From Candidatus Cloacimonadota bacterium (GTDB taxonomy: Bacteria > Cloacimonadota > Cloacimonadia > Cloacimonadales > Cloacimonadaceae): a DNA stretch of 12,485 bases. The translations under genes were made by a program, and so were the position numbers. Positions 1-5,903 of the stretch are shown one piece after another; within the stretch, counting starts at the first letter, position 1; each line of letters begins with the position of its first letter. The notes under the pieces are model-generated. The model ran no database searches, was not told where the DNA came from, and was given only the letters and a program-made list of their open reading frames with translations. The DNA is taken from contig JALNXT010000018.1 in the NCBI GenBank assembly GCA_023230245.1, positions 1 through 12,485 on the forward strand. Reading direction: 5' to 3'.

Positions 1-1565
1 TAACAGTTATCTATCGTGCCATCGTTCCATCCAGCAACTCCACCGTTCCATAAGTTTCCATTAATGGATCCGGTGGAATAGCAATTGGTAACAATTCCCG
101 CGCTTTCATTCTTCCCTACAATACCACCCAAACTGCTGGCATCTACTCCAGATCCAGACCTTGATACCGTACCGGAAAATCTGCAATTACTAATGGTTCC
201 GTAATTGTCTCCAACAATACCACCACCCTTAGTCGCATTGCCGATATTCACAGTTGCAGCAGATCGACAATTATCCACAGTTCCGTCATTATGACCAACT
301 ATTGAGCCGCTTTCAAAATCCCCAAGGATATAACAGCTACTGTTCATGCTAAAGTTCTTTATGCTACTCCCTGCCGCAGTGTAACCAAAGAGACCATGAT
401 AATTACCATAATTACTAACTCTTAAGTTGGAGATAGTGTGGTTATTGCCATCAAAGCTTCCGTAAAAAGCAGATGACGTCCCAGATGAACCAATTGGCAC
501 CCAGGTACTGGTTTGAGTTGGAGTGGCATCTATATCATTCATTAATTTGAAGTACTTTGTGGCATAGGCACTACCCAGTAAGTAACGCATATTGTTTAGC
601 TGGTCAAAATTGTATATCAAATAAGGAGATTCTGGTGATCCCGGGATACTCAGGGGAAAATAAACATCATCTATCCATGCGCAATTGCTACCGCCTGATC
701 CCGCTGCATCCGTGCAATAAATCCATAAATAGGTATGGTTGCCCGCAGGTACGTAATAACTCTGAGCTGTCCACGCACCTTCGCCAGACCACGCACCCTT
801 CTCTACTCCATCGATGTAGAATTTCAGCCAGTCGCTTCCCGCTTGTGAACTCACTTTTTGATAAAAAGTTATATTCCCTCCCAATTCTCCATAGCGCTCA
901 AGACTAATTACTGAACCGCTGTTATCACCGATGGAACCAGATTGGGCTGCATAGATTCCGTTACTTTTTTCTAAAGGTTGAGTAAACCAAGGGTTGGAAG
1001 AGCTATTGTTCCATTCAAACGAACTAAAGTTACAGGTTTCAAAGCCATCTTTACAGGCTAATTGGGGCCCATGAACGTCGTCGATACAGATAGGATAGCC
1101 TTCATTTAGGGTAACACGAAATGCAACATAGATATACTGGTAAAGATATGCTGATAGATTGTAGGTGTATTCTGTCCAAGTTTGAGTTGAGGTAACGTTT
1201 GCTGCCAATGTTGTGGTAAAATCTACCGCATTGTTGGGACCTTTGGAAATCATGAGGTCAAAGTGAGGATTACCACCTATATTCCTAACATAAAATCGGA
1301 AGGTTGATACCCCCAGCTTGGGCAACAATTGTGGAGTAATCAGCCAATCATTATAAGAATAAATGGTTGGTTCCAGATAGGCACTGGAAGTTCCACTATT
1401 CGCAAATGCGGTTGTCTTTACCCACGTTGTTGCAGGATCGCCTCCATTAATTACCCTCCACCCTTGAGGTAGAAACGCCCCACCAAAGTTTTCGTAAAGA
1501 TTTTCTGCACATAAACCACCAATAGCCAACACCGCCACTGCCAAGAAACAAAGTATTTTTTTCAT
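1..1565 (-). CDS. Secreted GLUG-repeat / cleaved-adhesin-type surface protein, C-terminus outside window
   Basis: An uninterrupted minus-strand reading frame starts at the ATG at 1565-1563 and stays open to the window edge (521 codons plus 2 bases), so its C-terminus is missing. An AGGAG ribosome site lies 7 nt upstream (plus-strand 1573-1577). Residues 1-20 are a clear signal peptide ending GGLCA. Residues about 21-165 resemble the cleaved-adhesin jelly-roll family (NLYENF at 22-27, DWLITPQ at 73-79, closing IDDVHGP). Residues about 172-304 are a second beta-sandwich-like unit (DGFE at 173-176, FYIDGVEKG around 250, closing IDDVYFP). From about 315 a GLUG-type region begins, with repeats at 419-439, 447-467, 479-501 and 507-521 of the form GGIVG-N-GTI-NC. 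Such proteins are usually exported and cell-surface attached or released, often with a C-terminal sorting domain, which cannot be seen here. The ligand or substrate is unknown. The domain assignments come from recognised motifs, not from a search. Confidence 0.88.
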   Translation of the reverse strand, partial: MKKILCFLAVAVLAIGGLCAENLYENFGGAFLPQGWRVINGGDPATTWVKTTAFANSGTSSAYLEPTIYSYNDWLITPQLLPKLGVSTFRFYVRNIGGNPHFDLMISKGPNNAVDFTTTLAANVTSTQTWTEYTYNLSAYLYQYIYVAFRVTLNEGYPICIDDVHGPQLACKDGFETCNFSSFEWNNSSSNPWFTQPLEKSNGIYAAQSGSIGDNSGSVISLERYGELGGNITFYQKVSSQAGSDWLKFYIDGVEKGAWSGEGAWTAQSYYVPAGNHTYLWIYCTDAAGSGGSNCAWIDDVYFPLSIPGSPESPYLIYNFDQLNNMRYLLGSAYATKYFKLMNDIDATPTQTSTWVPIGSSGTSSAFYGSFDGNNHTISNLRVSNYGNYHGLFGYTAAGSSIKNFSMNSSCYILGDFESGSIVGHNDGTVDNCRSAATVNIGNATKGGGIVGDNYGTISNCRFSGTVSRSGSGVDASSLGGIVGKNESAGIVTNCYSTGSINGNLWNGGVAGWNDGTIDNC

Positions 1566-1636
1566 AACCAGACTCCTAAGTTGCAGGTATATTTAGATTT
1601 GCTTGGGAGATTTATCTCTTAGGCAATTAAAGTTGC

Positions 1637-1664
1637 ATACTATGGGGAGATTCATAGTTGTCAA
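1637..1664 (-). promoter_or_regulatory. Promoter of the GLUG surface protein gene
   Basis: Read on the minus strand, a perfect TTGACA (plus 1659-1664) is followed after 16 nt by TAGTAT (plus 1637-1642, four of six matches to TATAAT). This would give a leader of about 65 nt before the ATG at 1565. A 6-bp inverted repeat, ACTATG/CATAGT (1639-1644 and 1653-1658), fills the spacer and could be an operator. The element was identified by eye. Confidence 0.5.
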
Positions 1665-1801
1665 GATTTAATATCGTCAAAAAGCTTCAAAAAGAACTTG
1701 ATTCAAATGCTGAAATGTTAACCATGCCGTAAGAGTAATACTTGTTCAAGCACATTTTTTTTAAACCCGTTGGAACAGCCATTAAAATTTGCCTATGTGC
1801 G

Positions 1802-1819
1802 TTACGCAAATTAGCGTAA
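1802..1819. repeat. Short inverted repeat TTACGC-N6-GCGTAA
   Basis: Perfect 6-bp arms at 1802-1807 and 1814-1819 flank AAATTA. An overlapping shorter palindrome (AATTA-GCG-TAATT) shares the right arm. The form suits binding of a dimeric regulator, but the site is over 130 bp upstream of the surface-protein promoter and no factor can be named. Confidence 0.4.
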
Positions 1820-2007
1820 TTGGAAGGTTAGCAGTAAGTTGTATTAAGTCATACATGGCATTCACCGAAAAATATAAGGGATTCGAAAAATTTATTGGCT
1901 TTTTGTCCCAAAAGCTCAGATTTGTCCCCCTTACATTATAGAGGCAGATAGTTCTTTGATGTGTATAGAGGTGATTGTACCCGTAGGTACTGGCGTGTTG
2001 GGGTGAA

Positions 2008-2039
2008 GAAGTAACGAAGTAACGAAGTGATGAAGTGAT
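2008..2039. repeat. Tandem repeat, 4 x 8 bp (GAAGTAAC x2, GAAGTGAT x2)
   Basis: Four consecutive 8-bp units read GAAGTAAC, GAAGTAAC, GAAGTGAT, GAAGTGAT. The change falls in the last three bases of the unit, which fits slippage followed by divergence. The preceding bases (GGGGTGAA) may be a decayed further unit. The total is 32 bp, the same length and period as the two arrays at 2115 and 2251. Confidence 0.8.
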
Positions 2040-2056
2040 GGTGTGCTGTATTGTAG

Positions 2057-2076
2057 AGCAGCACTGCGATGCTGCT
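2057..2076. repeat. Palindrome AGCAGCA-N6-TGCTGCT, copy 1 of a dispersed module
   Basis: A 7-bp stem with loop CTGCGA, preceded by TAG. The same layout, TAGAGCAGC then 8 nt then GCTGCT, recurs at 11921-11940 with a different inner sequence that still pairs. There is no T-run on either side, so it is not a typical intrinsic terminator. It most likely belongs to a dispersed intergenic hairpin family. Confidence 0.6.
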
Positions 2077-2114
2077 AAATGGAATCTTCGTGTAAGTATT
2101 AAATTTCTTTTTTA

Positions 2115-2146
2115 ACAAAGAGTAAAAGAGTGAAAGAGAAAAAGAG
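2115..2146. repeat. 8-bp-period array, left arm of a 32-bp inverted repeat
   Basis: Four 8-bp units: ACAAAGAG, TAAAAGAG, TGAAAGAG, AAAAAGAG. The first 24 bp are the exact reverse complement of 2259-2282, and over all 32 bp (against 2251-2282) 30 positions match. The arms are separated by 104 bp. The direct GA-rich repeat continues in degenerate form to about 2152. Confidence 0.85.
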
Positions 2147-2250
2147 AGAAAAGATTTGAGAGAATAGCAGGAAAAGCAACCTTATTCACAGCCCCACAGG
2201 TAATAATCCTGATGATCCAGTCGATCCAGTTATCAGCGTTCTATTATAGT

Positions 2251-2282
2251 CTCTTTCACTCTTTCACTCTTTTACTCTTTGT
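2251..2282. repeat. 8-bp-period array, right arm of a 32-bp inverted repeat
   Basis: Four 8-bp units: CTCTTTCA, CTCTTTCA, CTCTTTTA, CTCTTTGT. This is the inverted partner of 2115-2146. No target-site duplication flanks the pair and no transposase lies between the arms, so a mobile origin (a MITE-like remnant) is possible but unsupported. Confidence 0.85.
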
Positions 2283-2290
2283 AAATATCT

Positions 2291-2317
2291 CGGTGCCTTC
2301 GGTGTTCTCGGTGGTAG
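2291..2317. repeat. Tandem repeat, 3 x 9 bp starting CGGTG
   Basis: Three 9-bp units: CGGTGCCTT, CGGTGTTCT, CGGTGGTAG. The first five bases are invariant. It lies directly after the 8-bp array and 84 bp before the kinase promoter. Its function is unknown. Confidence 0.6.
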
Positions 2318-2400
2318 AAACAAAACTGTGTCAGTCCGATGAATTTGGCTAATCCATGTGCCCATTAACATTCTGGAAATTGGATATTTATATTTCCTGC

Positions 2401-2427
2401 TTGACAGATTTTGAAGAGTTGTAATAT
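2401..2427 (+). promoter_or_regulatory. Promoter of the sensor kinase gene
   Basis: A perfect TTGACA (2401-2406) and TAATAT (2422-2427) are separated by 15 nt, placing the start of transcription near 2434 and giving a leader of about 37 nt. The spacer is short by the usual 17-nt standard, but the other candidate promoters in this window also have spacers of 15-16 nt. Confidence 0.45.
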
Positions 2428-2429
2428 TT

Positions 2430-2450
2430 CCACTTAGTACTAAAAAGTGG
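2430..2450. promoter_or_regulatory. Operator-like inverted repeat CCACTT-N9-AAGTGG
   Basis: Perfect 6-bp arms (2430-2435 and 2445-2450) sit across the predicted transcription start of the kinase gene and end 9 nt before its ribosome site at 2460-2465. The position suits repressor binding, or a small leader hairpin. The factor is unknown. Confidence 0.35.
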
Positions 2451-2470
2451 ATTAGCCGCAAGGGGTGATA

Positions 2471-3586
2471 ATGCCAAAAGAAACTACACGCATTAATATC
2501 GGGATATTTAACGGGCTCAGCGAAGACGTGGTGAATAGGTTTGCCAAAGACTCGAAGAGGATACATGCCTCTCAGGGTGAAGCAATAATAGCGGAAAACT
2601 CTTGGGGAAATAATCTTTTTTTTATTTGCAAGGGGAAAGTGGAAATAAGCAAAGAATTAGACGACCACGAGACTCCTTTTGCGCAGTTATCAGTATTAGG
2701 ACCGGGAGAGTTCTTTGGCGAAATGGGGGTTATTAACGATGAGCCTCGTTCTGCCAGTGTGATTGCTTTGGAAGAGGTAGAGCTTCTGGCGATTCCCAAA
2801 GAAGTGTTCACCAATATTACCTTTACTCATCCCGTGGTAATGTTTAACCTGATGCGCACCCTATCGGGCAGGTTGAGAGATACCAATGAAAGATTTGTGG
2901 ATGTGATGAATCAGATGCTTAGCAAAAACCGCCTGATGGCGATTGGGCTGGCTGCAAGTAAGATTATCCACGATATAAAGACCCCTTTAACCGTTATGGT
3001 GCTAACTGCTCAATTGATAGAAAGCATCTACCCTGGTAGCGAAGAATTTACCGATAGTATTGTAAAACAGACCAAATTGATAGACCAACTGGTAAGAGAA
3101 GTGTTGGATTTTGCCAAAGGAACCGAATCAACACCATTGATCCAGAAGGTAGATTTGGATGCTTTCTTTAAAGAACTTGAGGATGTTTATGTCTCCGCTT
3201 TGCATGGGCGCAACATTAAGTTTGTGATAGAAAACAAAATACGCGATTATGTGCATTTCGATGAAGGCAAAATACGCAGAGTGCTTATAAACCTGATAAA
3301 GAATGCTTCAGAAGCTATTCCCGTGGAAGGCGAAGTTAGGGTTACTTCCGGCATATCCTCTGGTTGGTTGCAGATATCGGTAATAGATAATGGCCCCGGG
3401 ATTTCACCTTTAATACGGGAAGATTTGTTCCAGCCTTTTGTAACGGAGGGAAAACCTCATGGCACAGGGCTGGGTTTGGCAATATGTAAAAAGCTGGTGT
3501 TGGAGCATCATGGTCGCTTGGAATACATCCCAGTGGAGCCACATGGCAGCAGATTTGATATTCGTATTCCCCAAAATATGAAATAA
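2471..3586 (+). CDS. Soluble sensor histidine kinase with N-terminal cyclic-nucleotide-binding-like domain
   Basis: 371 aa, starting at ATG 2471, which has AAGGGG (2460-2465) 5 nt upstream. An in-frame GTG at 2465 overlaps that ribosome site and is less likely. Residues about 10-130 match the CRP/FNR-type cNMP-binding beta-roll, with pocket motif FGE at 82-84 and PRSAS at 92-96, the residues that contact the nucleotide phosphate in known members. Residues about 155-220 form a HisKA dimerisation domain with the phospho-acceptor His167 in HDIKTPLT. The HATPase domain shows the N box around Asn274-Asn278, the G1 box DNGPGI at 306-311 and the G2 box GTGLGLA at 331-337. There is no membrane segment, receiver domain or DNA-binding domain, so it should sense a cytoplasmic signal and pass phosphate to a response regulator, none of which is encoded here. 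The ligand is unknown: many cNMP-like folds bind something else or only protein. Confidence 0.92.
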   Translation: MPKETTRINIGIFNGLSEDVVNRFAKDSKRIHASQGEAIIAENSWGNNLFFICKGKVEISKELDDHETPFAQLSVLGPGEFFGEMGVINDEPRSASVIALEEVELLAIPKEVFTNITFTHPVVMFNLMRTLSGRLRDTNERFVDVMNQMLSKNRLMAIGLAASKIIHDIKTPLTVMVLTAQLIESIYPGSEEFTDSIVKQTKLIDQLVREVLDFAKGTESTPLIQKVDLDAFFKELEDVYVSALHGRNIKFVIENKIRDYVHFDEGKIRRVLINLIKNASEAIPVEGEVRVTSGISSGWLQISVIDNGPGISPLIREDLFQPFVTEGKPHGTGLGLAICKKLVLEHHGRLEYIPVEPHGSRFDIRIPQNMK

Positions 3587-3590
3587 ATGC

Positions 3591-3618
3591 TTGTCAAAAA
3601 CGAGGCTTTGATTTTAAT
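3591..3618 (+). promoter_or_regulatory. rpmB promoter
   Basis: TTGTCA (3591-3596) and TTTAAT (3613-3618) each match five of six consensus bases and lie 16 nt apart, 4 nt after the kinase stop codon. This would let rpmB be transcribed apart from the kinase, with a leader of about 27 nt. No terminator separates the two genes, so read-through is also possible. Confidence 0.5.
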
Positions 3619-3651
3619 GGCGCGACCAAACGAAATTTAGGGAAGTGAACC

Positions 3652-3849
3652 ATGTCAAGAATATGCGATATCTGTGGAAAAAGTGCTCAGGTCGGTAACC
3701 ATCGCAGTCATGCTTTGAATGCCACCAAGCGTCGTTTCTATCCCAATTTGCACGAAGTCCGCGCTATCTTTGAAAGCGGAGTCAAGCGTGTGAAGGTATG
3801 CAGCTCCTGTTTGAAGGCTAATAAAATCCGTAAAGCCGTATCTAAATAA
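3652..3849 (+). CDS. rpmB: 50S ribosomal protein L28 (bL28)
   Basis: 65 aa, the usual length for short bL28 proteins. AGGGA (3639-3643) lies 8 nt before the ATG. The sequence has the family core: CDICGK near the N-terminus, GNHRSHALNATKR in the first half with its conserved basic stretch, and FYPNLH leading into VRAIFESGVKRVKVC. Cys5/Cys8 and Cys50/Cys53 form two CxxC pairs, marking the zinc-binding (C+) version of the protein rather than the C- paralogue that many bacteria express under zinc limitation. It binds 23S rRNA in the large subunit. It stands between the kinase gene and the Bat operon with its own promoter and terminator, so its placement is probably not functional. Confidence 0.97.
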   Translation: MSRICDICGKSAQVGNHRSHALNATKRRFYPNLHEVRAIFESGVKRVKVCSSCLKANKIRKAVSK

Positions 3850-3925
3850 ACGTGCTACTTTATTAGTAGTAAATACGATTAGAGGCGCACGGTTACATAA
3901 GCCAATTTTATATAACAGATGCTTT

Positions 3926-3963
3926 TCGGGAATTACGGTTTATACCGGATTCCCGATTTCTTT
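3926..3963 (+). terminator. Intrinsic terminator after rpmB
   Basis: An 8-bp outer stem TCGGGAAT/ATTCCCGA (3926-3933 and 3949-3956) encloses a 4-bp inner stem CGGT/ACCG around a TTAT loop (3936-3947). It is followed by TTTCTTT (3957-3963). It lies 76 bp after the rpmB stop and 50 bp before moxR, so it likely separates the two transcription units. Confidence 0.75.
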
Positions 3964-3988
3964 GCCTTGAGACGATCCGAAATATAAA
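3962..3988 (+). promoter_or_regulatory. Possible promoter of the moxR-bat operon
   Basis: TATAAA (3983-3988, five of six matches) lies 25 nt before the moxR start codon. The best upstream hexamer at allowable distance is TTGCCT (3962-3967, four of six, 15-nt spacer), which overlaps the end of the terminator T-tract. It is the only candidate between the terminator and moxR, but the -35 match is weak. Confidence 0.35.
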
Positions 3989-4013
3989 CAAGACTACCAA
4001 ATTTGGGGGTTAT

Positions 4014-5000
4014 GTGTTAATAGAAGAAATTCAAAACAGAGTGGAACAAAGTTCGGCGGTGCTTACTGATGTCCGCCAAGAAATCGGCAAGGTTATTGTA
4101 GGTCAACAAAAGATAGTGGATAGGCTGTTGATAGGCATATTGGCTAACGGGCATGTGCTTATTGAAGGTGTTCCTGGCTTAGCTAAAACTTTGATCATCT
4201 CCTCACTGGCAGCGGTGTTTGATGCTGAGTTTGCACGGATACAATTTACTCCGGACTTGCTGCCAGCCGATATCACTGGCACGATGATATATAATCCCAA
4301 AAGCGGTGAATTCAGTGTAAAACAAGGGCCTATCTTTGCCAATTTTATCCTCGCTGATGAGATCAACCGAGCACCTTCCAAGGTTCAATCCGCTTTGCTG
4401 GAAGCGATGCAGGAACGTCAGGTAACCCTGGGTGATAAAACCGTGGCACTGCCAAGCCCCTTCTTTGTGATGGCTACCCAGAATCCCATCGAGCAGGAAG
4501 GTACCTATCCTTTGCCGGAAGCGCAAGTGGATAGATTCATGATGAAGCTGAAGATAAAATACCCCTCATTCGATGATGAACGGCTCATTTTGGATAGAAT
4601 GGTGGAAGATAAACCAATCCCCTTAAAGAAAGTGCTGAACCCTGCCGATATTACGAAAATGCGCGAAGTGATAAACCTGGTGCACATGGAAGAAAAGCTG
4701 AAGGACTATATCCTGCATCTTGTCCAGGCTACCAGGCATCCAGAACGCTATCCCCGCATCAGTAGCCTCAAAGGATTAATAGAATTTGGTGCTTCTCCAA
4801 GAGCTACCATCTACCTTGCCAGAGCTGCTAAGGCGCATGCCTATATATCCGGCAGAGCGTATGTAATACCAGATGATATCAAGGCAATCGGCAGAGATGT
4901 TCTGCGCCACAGGATTATCCTTTCTTACGAAGCGGAAGCGGAAGAGCTGAGCAGCGAAACCATCATTAACAAAATACTGGACGAGATTGAAGTTCCCTAA
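4014..5000 (+). CDS. moxR: MoxR-family AAA+ ATPase
   Basis: 328 aa. The start is GTG 4014, behind a G-rich site at 4005-4009; no suitable ATG lies in frame nearby. The motifs are typical of MoxR: Walker A GVPGLAKT at 52-59, Walker B FILADE at 111-116, sensor 1 ATQNP with Asn157, an arginine-finger candidate Arg174 in QVDRF, and sensor 2 GASPRA at 259-264 in the C-terminal lid. MoxR ATPases are cytoplasmic, chaperone-like hexamers that usually act with VWA-domain partners to mature or activate other complexes; here the DUF58 protein and BatA/BatB are the obvious partners. It is the first gene of the eight-gene operon, and the next gene follows after 9 nt. An ATG at 4012 in another frame reads only ATG-TGT-TAA across the start codon, which may affect initiation. 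Confidence 0.95.
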   Translation: MLIEEIQNRVEQSSAVLTDVRQEIGKVIVGQQKIVDRLLIGILANGHVLIEGVPGLAKTLIISSLAAVFDAEFARIQFTPDLLPADITGTMIYNPKSGEFSVKQGPIFANFILADEINRAPSKVQSALLEAMQERQVTLGDKTVALPSPFFVMATQNPIEQEGTYPLPEAQVDRFMMKLKIKYPSFDDERLILDRMVEDKPIPLKKVLNPADITKMREVINLVHMEEKLKDYILHLVQATRHPERYPRISSLKGLIEFGASPRATIYLARAAKAHAYISGRAYVIPDDIKAIGRDVLRHRIILSYEAEAEELSSETIINKILDEIEVP

Positions 5001-5009
5001 AGAGGGATA

Positions 5010-5903
5010 ATGTTCACGCAGAGCGCTTCCGACATCCTGAAAAAGATACGCAGGATCGAAATACGCACCCGTAATTCGGTATCCGAATTGTTCAGCGGAG
5101 AATACCATAGCCGGTTTCGGGGGCAAGGATTGGAATTTGCCGAAGTACGTGAATATCAGCCCGGAGATAACCACCGCGATATAGATTGGAATGTTTCCGC
5201 CAGAATGGGTCAGTTGTTTATTAAAAAGTTCAAAGAAACCCGTGAATTAAGGGTTGTGTTTTTGGTGGATATCAGTGCTTCCCAAAATATGGGTACCGTT
5301 TCCATGTTCAAGCGCGAACGCATTGCCGAGATTGTGGCAGGTCTTTCTTTTTCTGCCGTGGCAAATCACGATCTGGTGGGTTTAATATTGTATTCGGATC
5401 AAGCGGAAAAGTATATCCCCCCTCGCAAGGGACGCAACAATGCCTTGGCAATCCTGAGAGATATACTGTATATTCAGCCCAAAAGCCCGCGGACATCCCT
5501 AGCTGCTGCTTTTCAATATACCCAAAAAATGCTTAAGAAACGATGCATTATCTTCATTGTTTCGGATTGGATTGATACCGGCTTTGAAAAGCACCTCAAA
5601 ATTCTTGCCCAAAAGCATGACGTTATTGCCCTGCAAATCCTTGACCGCAGCGAGCTGGATCTTCCCGATGCCGGTATTCTAAGGCTGCAAGATCCTGAAA
5701 CCGGAAGGGAAGCTTTGATAAACAGCTCAGACCCCAAGATTCGTAAAGCCTACAAAGCTTCAGTGCGGAAACAACAGCTCGAACTGCAAAGCTTTTTCCG
5801 CTCCTGCAAGTGTGATTACCTTTTAATTCGCACAGATACCTCTTTTGTGCAGGCATTACGCAAGTTCTTCGTACTACGCCAGAAACGCAGGTGGGGGAAA
5901 TGA
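5010..5903 (+). CDS. DUF58 protein, VWA-like, partner of MoxR
   Basis: 297 aa, ATG 5010 with AGAGGG (5001-5006) 3 nt upstream, so close that translation is probably coupled to moxR. The N-terminal third carries the DUF58 signature: SGEYHSRFRGQG at 29-40, FAEVREYQPGD at 43-53, and RDIDWNVSAR at 56-65. A VWA-like fold follows with an intact DxSxS metal site, Asp87-Ser89-Ser91, a possible third-loop Thr162 and an acidic loop VSDW at 184-187. No membrane segment is seen, so the protein should be cytoplasmic. DUF58 genes nearly always sit directly behind moxR, and the pair is thought to act together as ATPase and VWA-type adaptor. The stop codon overlaps the next gene's start in the tetranucleotide ATGA at 5900-5903. 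Confidence 0.93.
   Translation: MFTQSASDILKKIRRIEIRTRNSVSELFSGEYHSRFRGQGLEFAEVREYQPGDNHRDIDWNVSARMGQLFIKKFKETRELRVVFLVDISASQNMGTVSMFKRERIAEIVAGLSFSAVANHDLVGLILYSDQAEKYIPPRKGRNNALAILRDILYIQPKSPRTSLAAAFQYTQKMLKKRCIIFIVSDWIDTGFEKHLKILAQKHDVIALQILDRSELDLPDAGILRLQDPETGREALINSSDPKIRKAYKASVRKQQLELQSFFRSCKCDYLLIRTDTSFVQALRKFFVLRQKRRWGK

Larger units (their letters stand above)
1566..2470. other. Divergent, repeat-rich intergenic region
   Basis: These 905 bp separate the minus-strand surface protein gene from the plus-strand kinase gene. I find no convincing gene: the short open frames here overlap repeats, lack ribosome sites and give low-complexity products. The region holds the surface-protein promoter (1637-1664), an inverted repeat TTACGC/GCGTAA (1802-1807 and 1814-1819), two TTTGTCCC copies (1902-1909 and 1921-1928), three 8-bp-period arrays (2008-2039, 2115-2146, 2251-2282), a palindrome shared with the far end of the window (2057-2076), a 9-bp-period repeat (2291-2317) and the kinase promoter with an operator-like repeat (2401-2450). 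Confidence 0.8.

Noticed and set aside
557..907. Plus-strand open frame of 116 codons
   Set aside because: It lies antisense within the GLUG gene, whose frame is uninterrupted and has recognisable domains, and its product has no recognisable features.
1936..2118. Minus-strand open frame of 60 codons
   Set aside because: It spans the 8-bp array and palindrome, has no ribosome site and gives a low-complexity product.
2008..2317. Possible CRISPR-like array
   Set aside because: The units are 8-9 bp, directly adjacent, and have no spacers.
2465..2470. GTG start two codons upstream for the kinase
   Set aside because: It would use part of the AAGGGG ribosome site as its start codon; ATG 2471 has correct spacing.
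2264..2566. Minus-strand open frame of 100 codons
   Set aside because: It covers repeats, the kinase promoter and the start of the kinase gene, and its product looks random.
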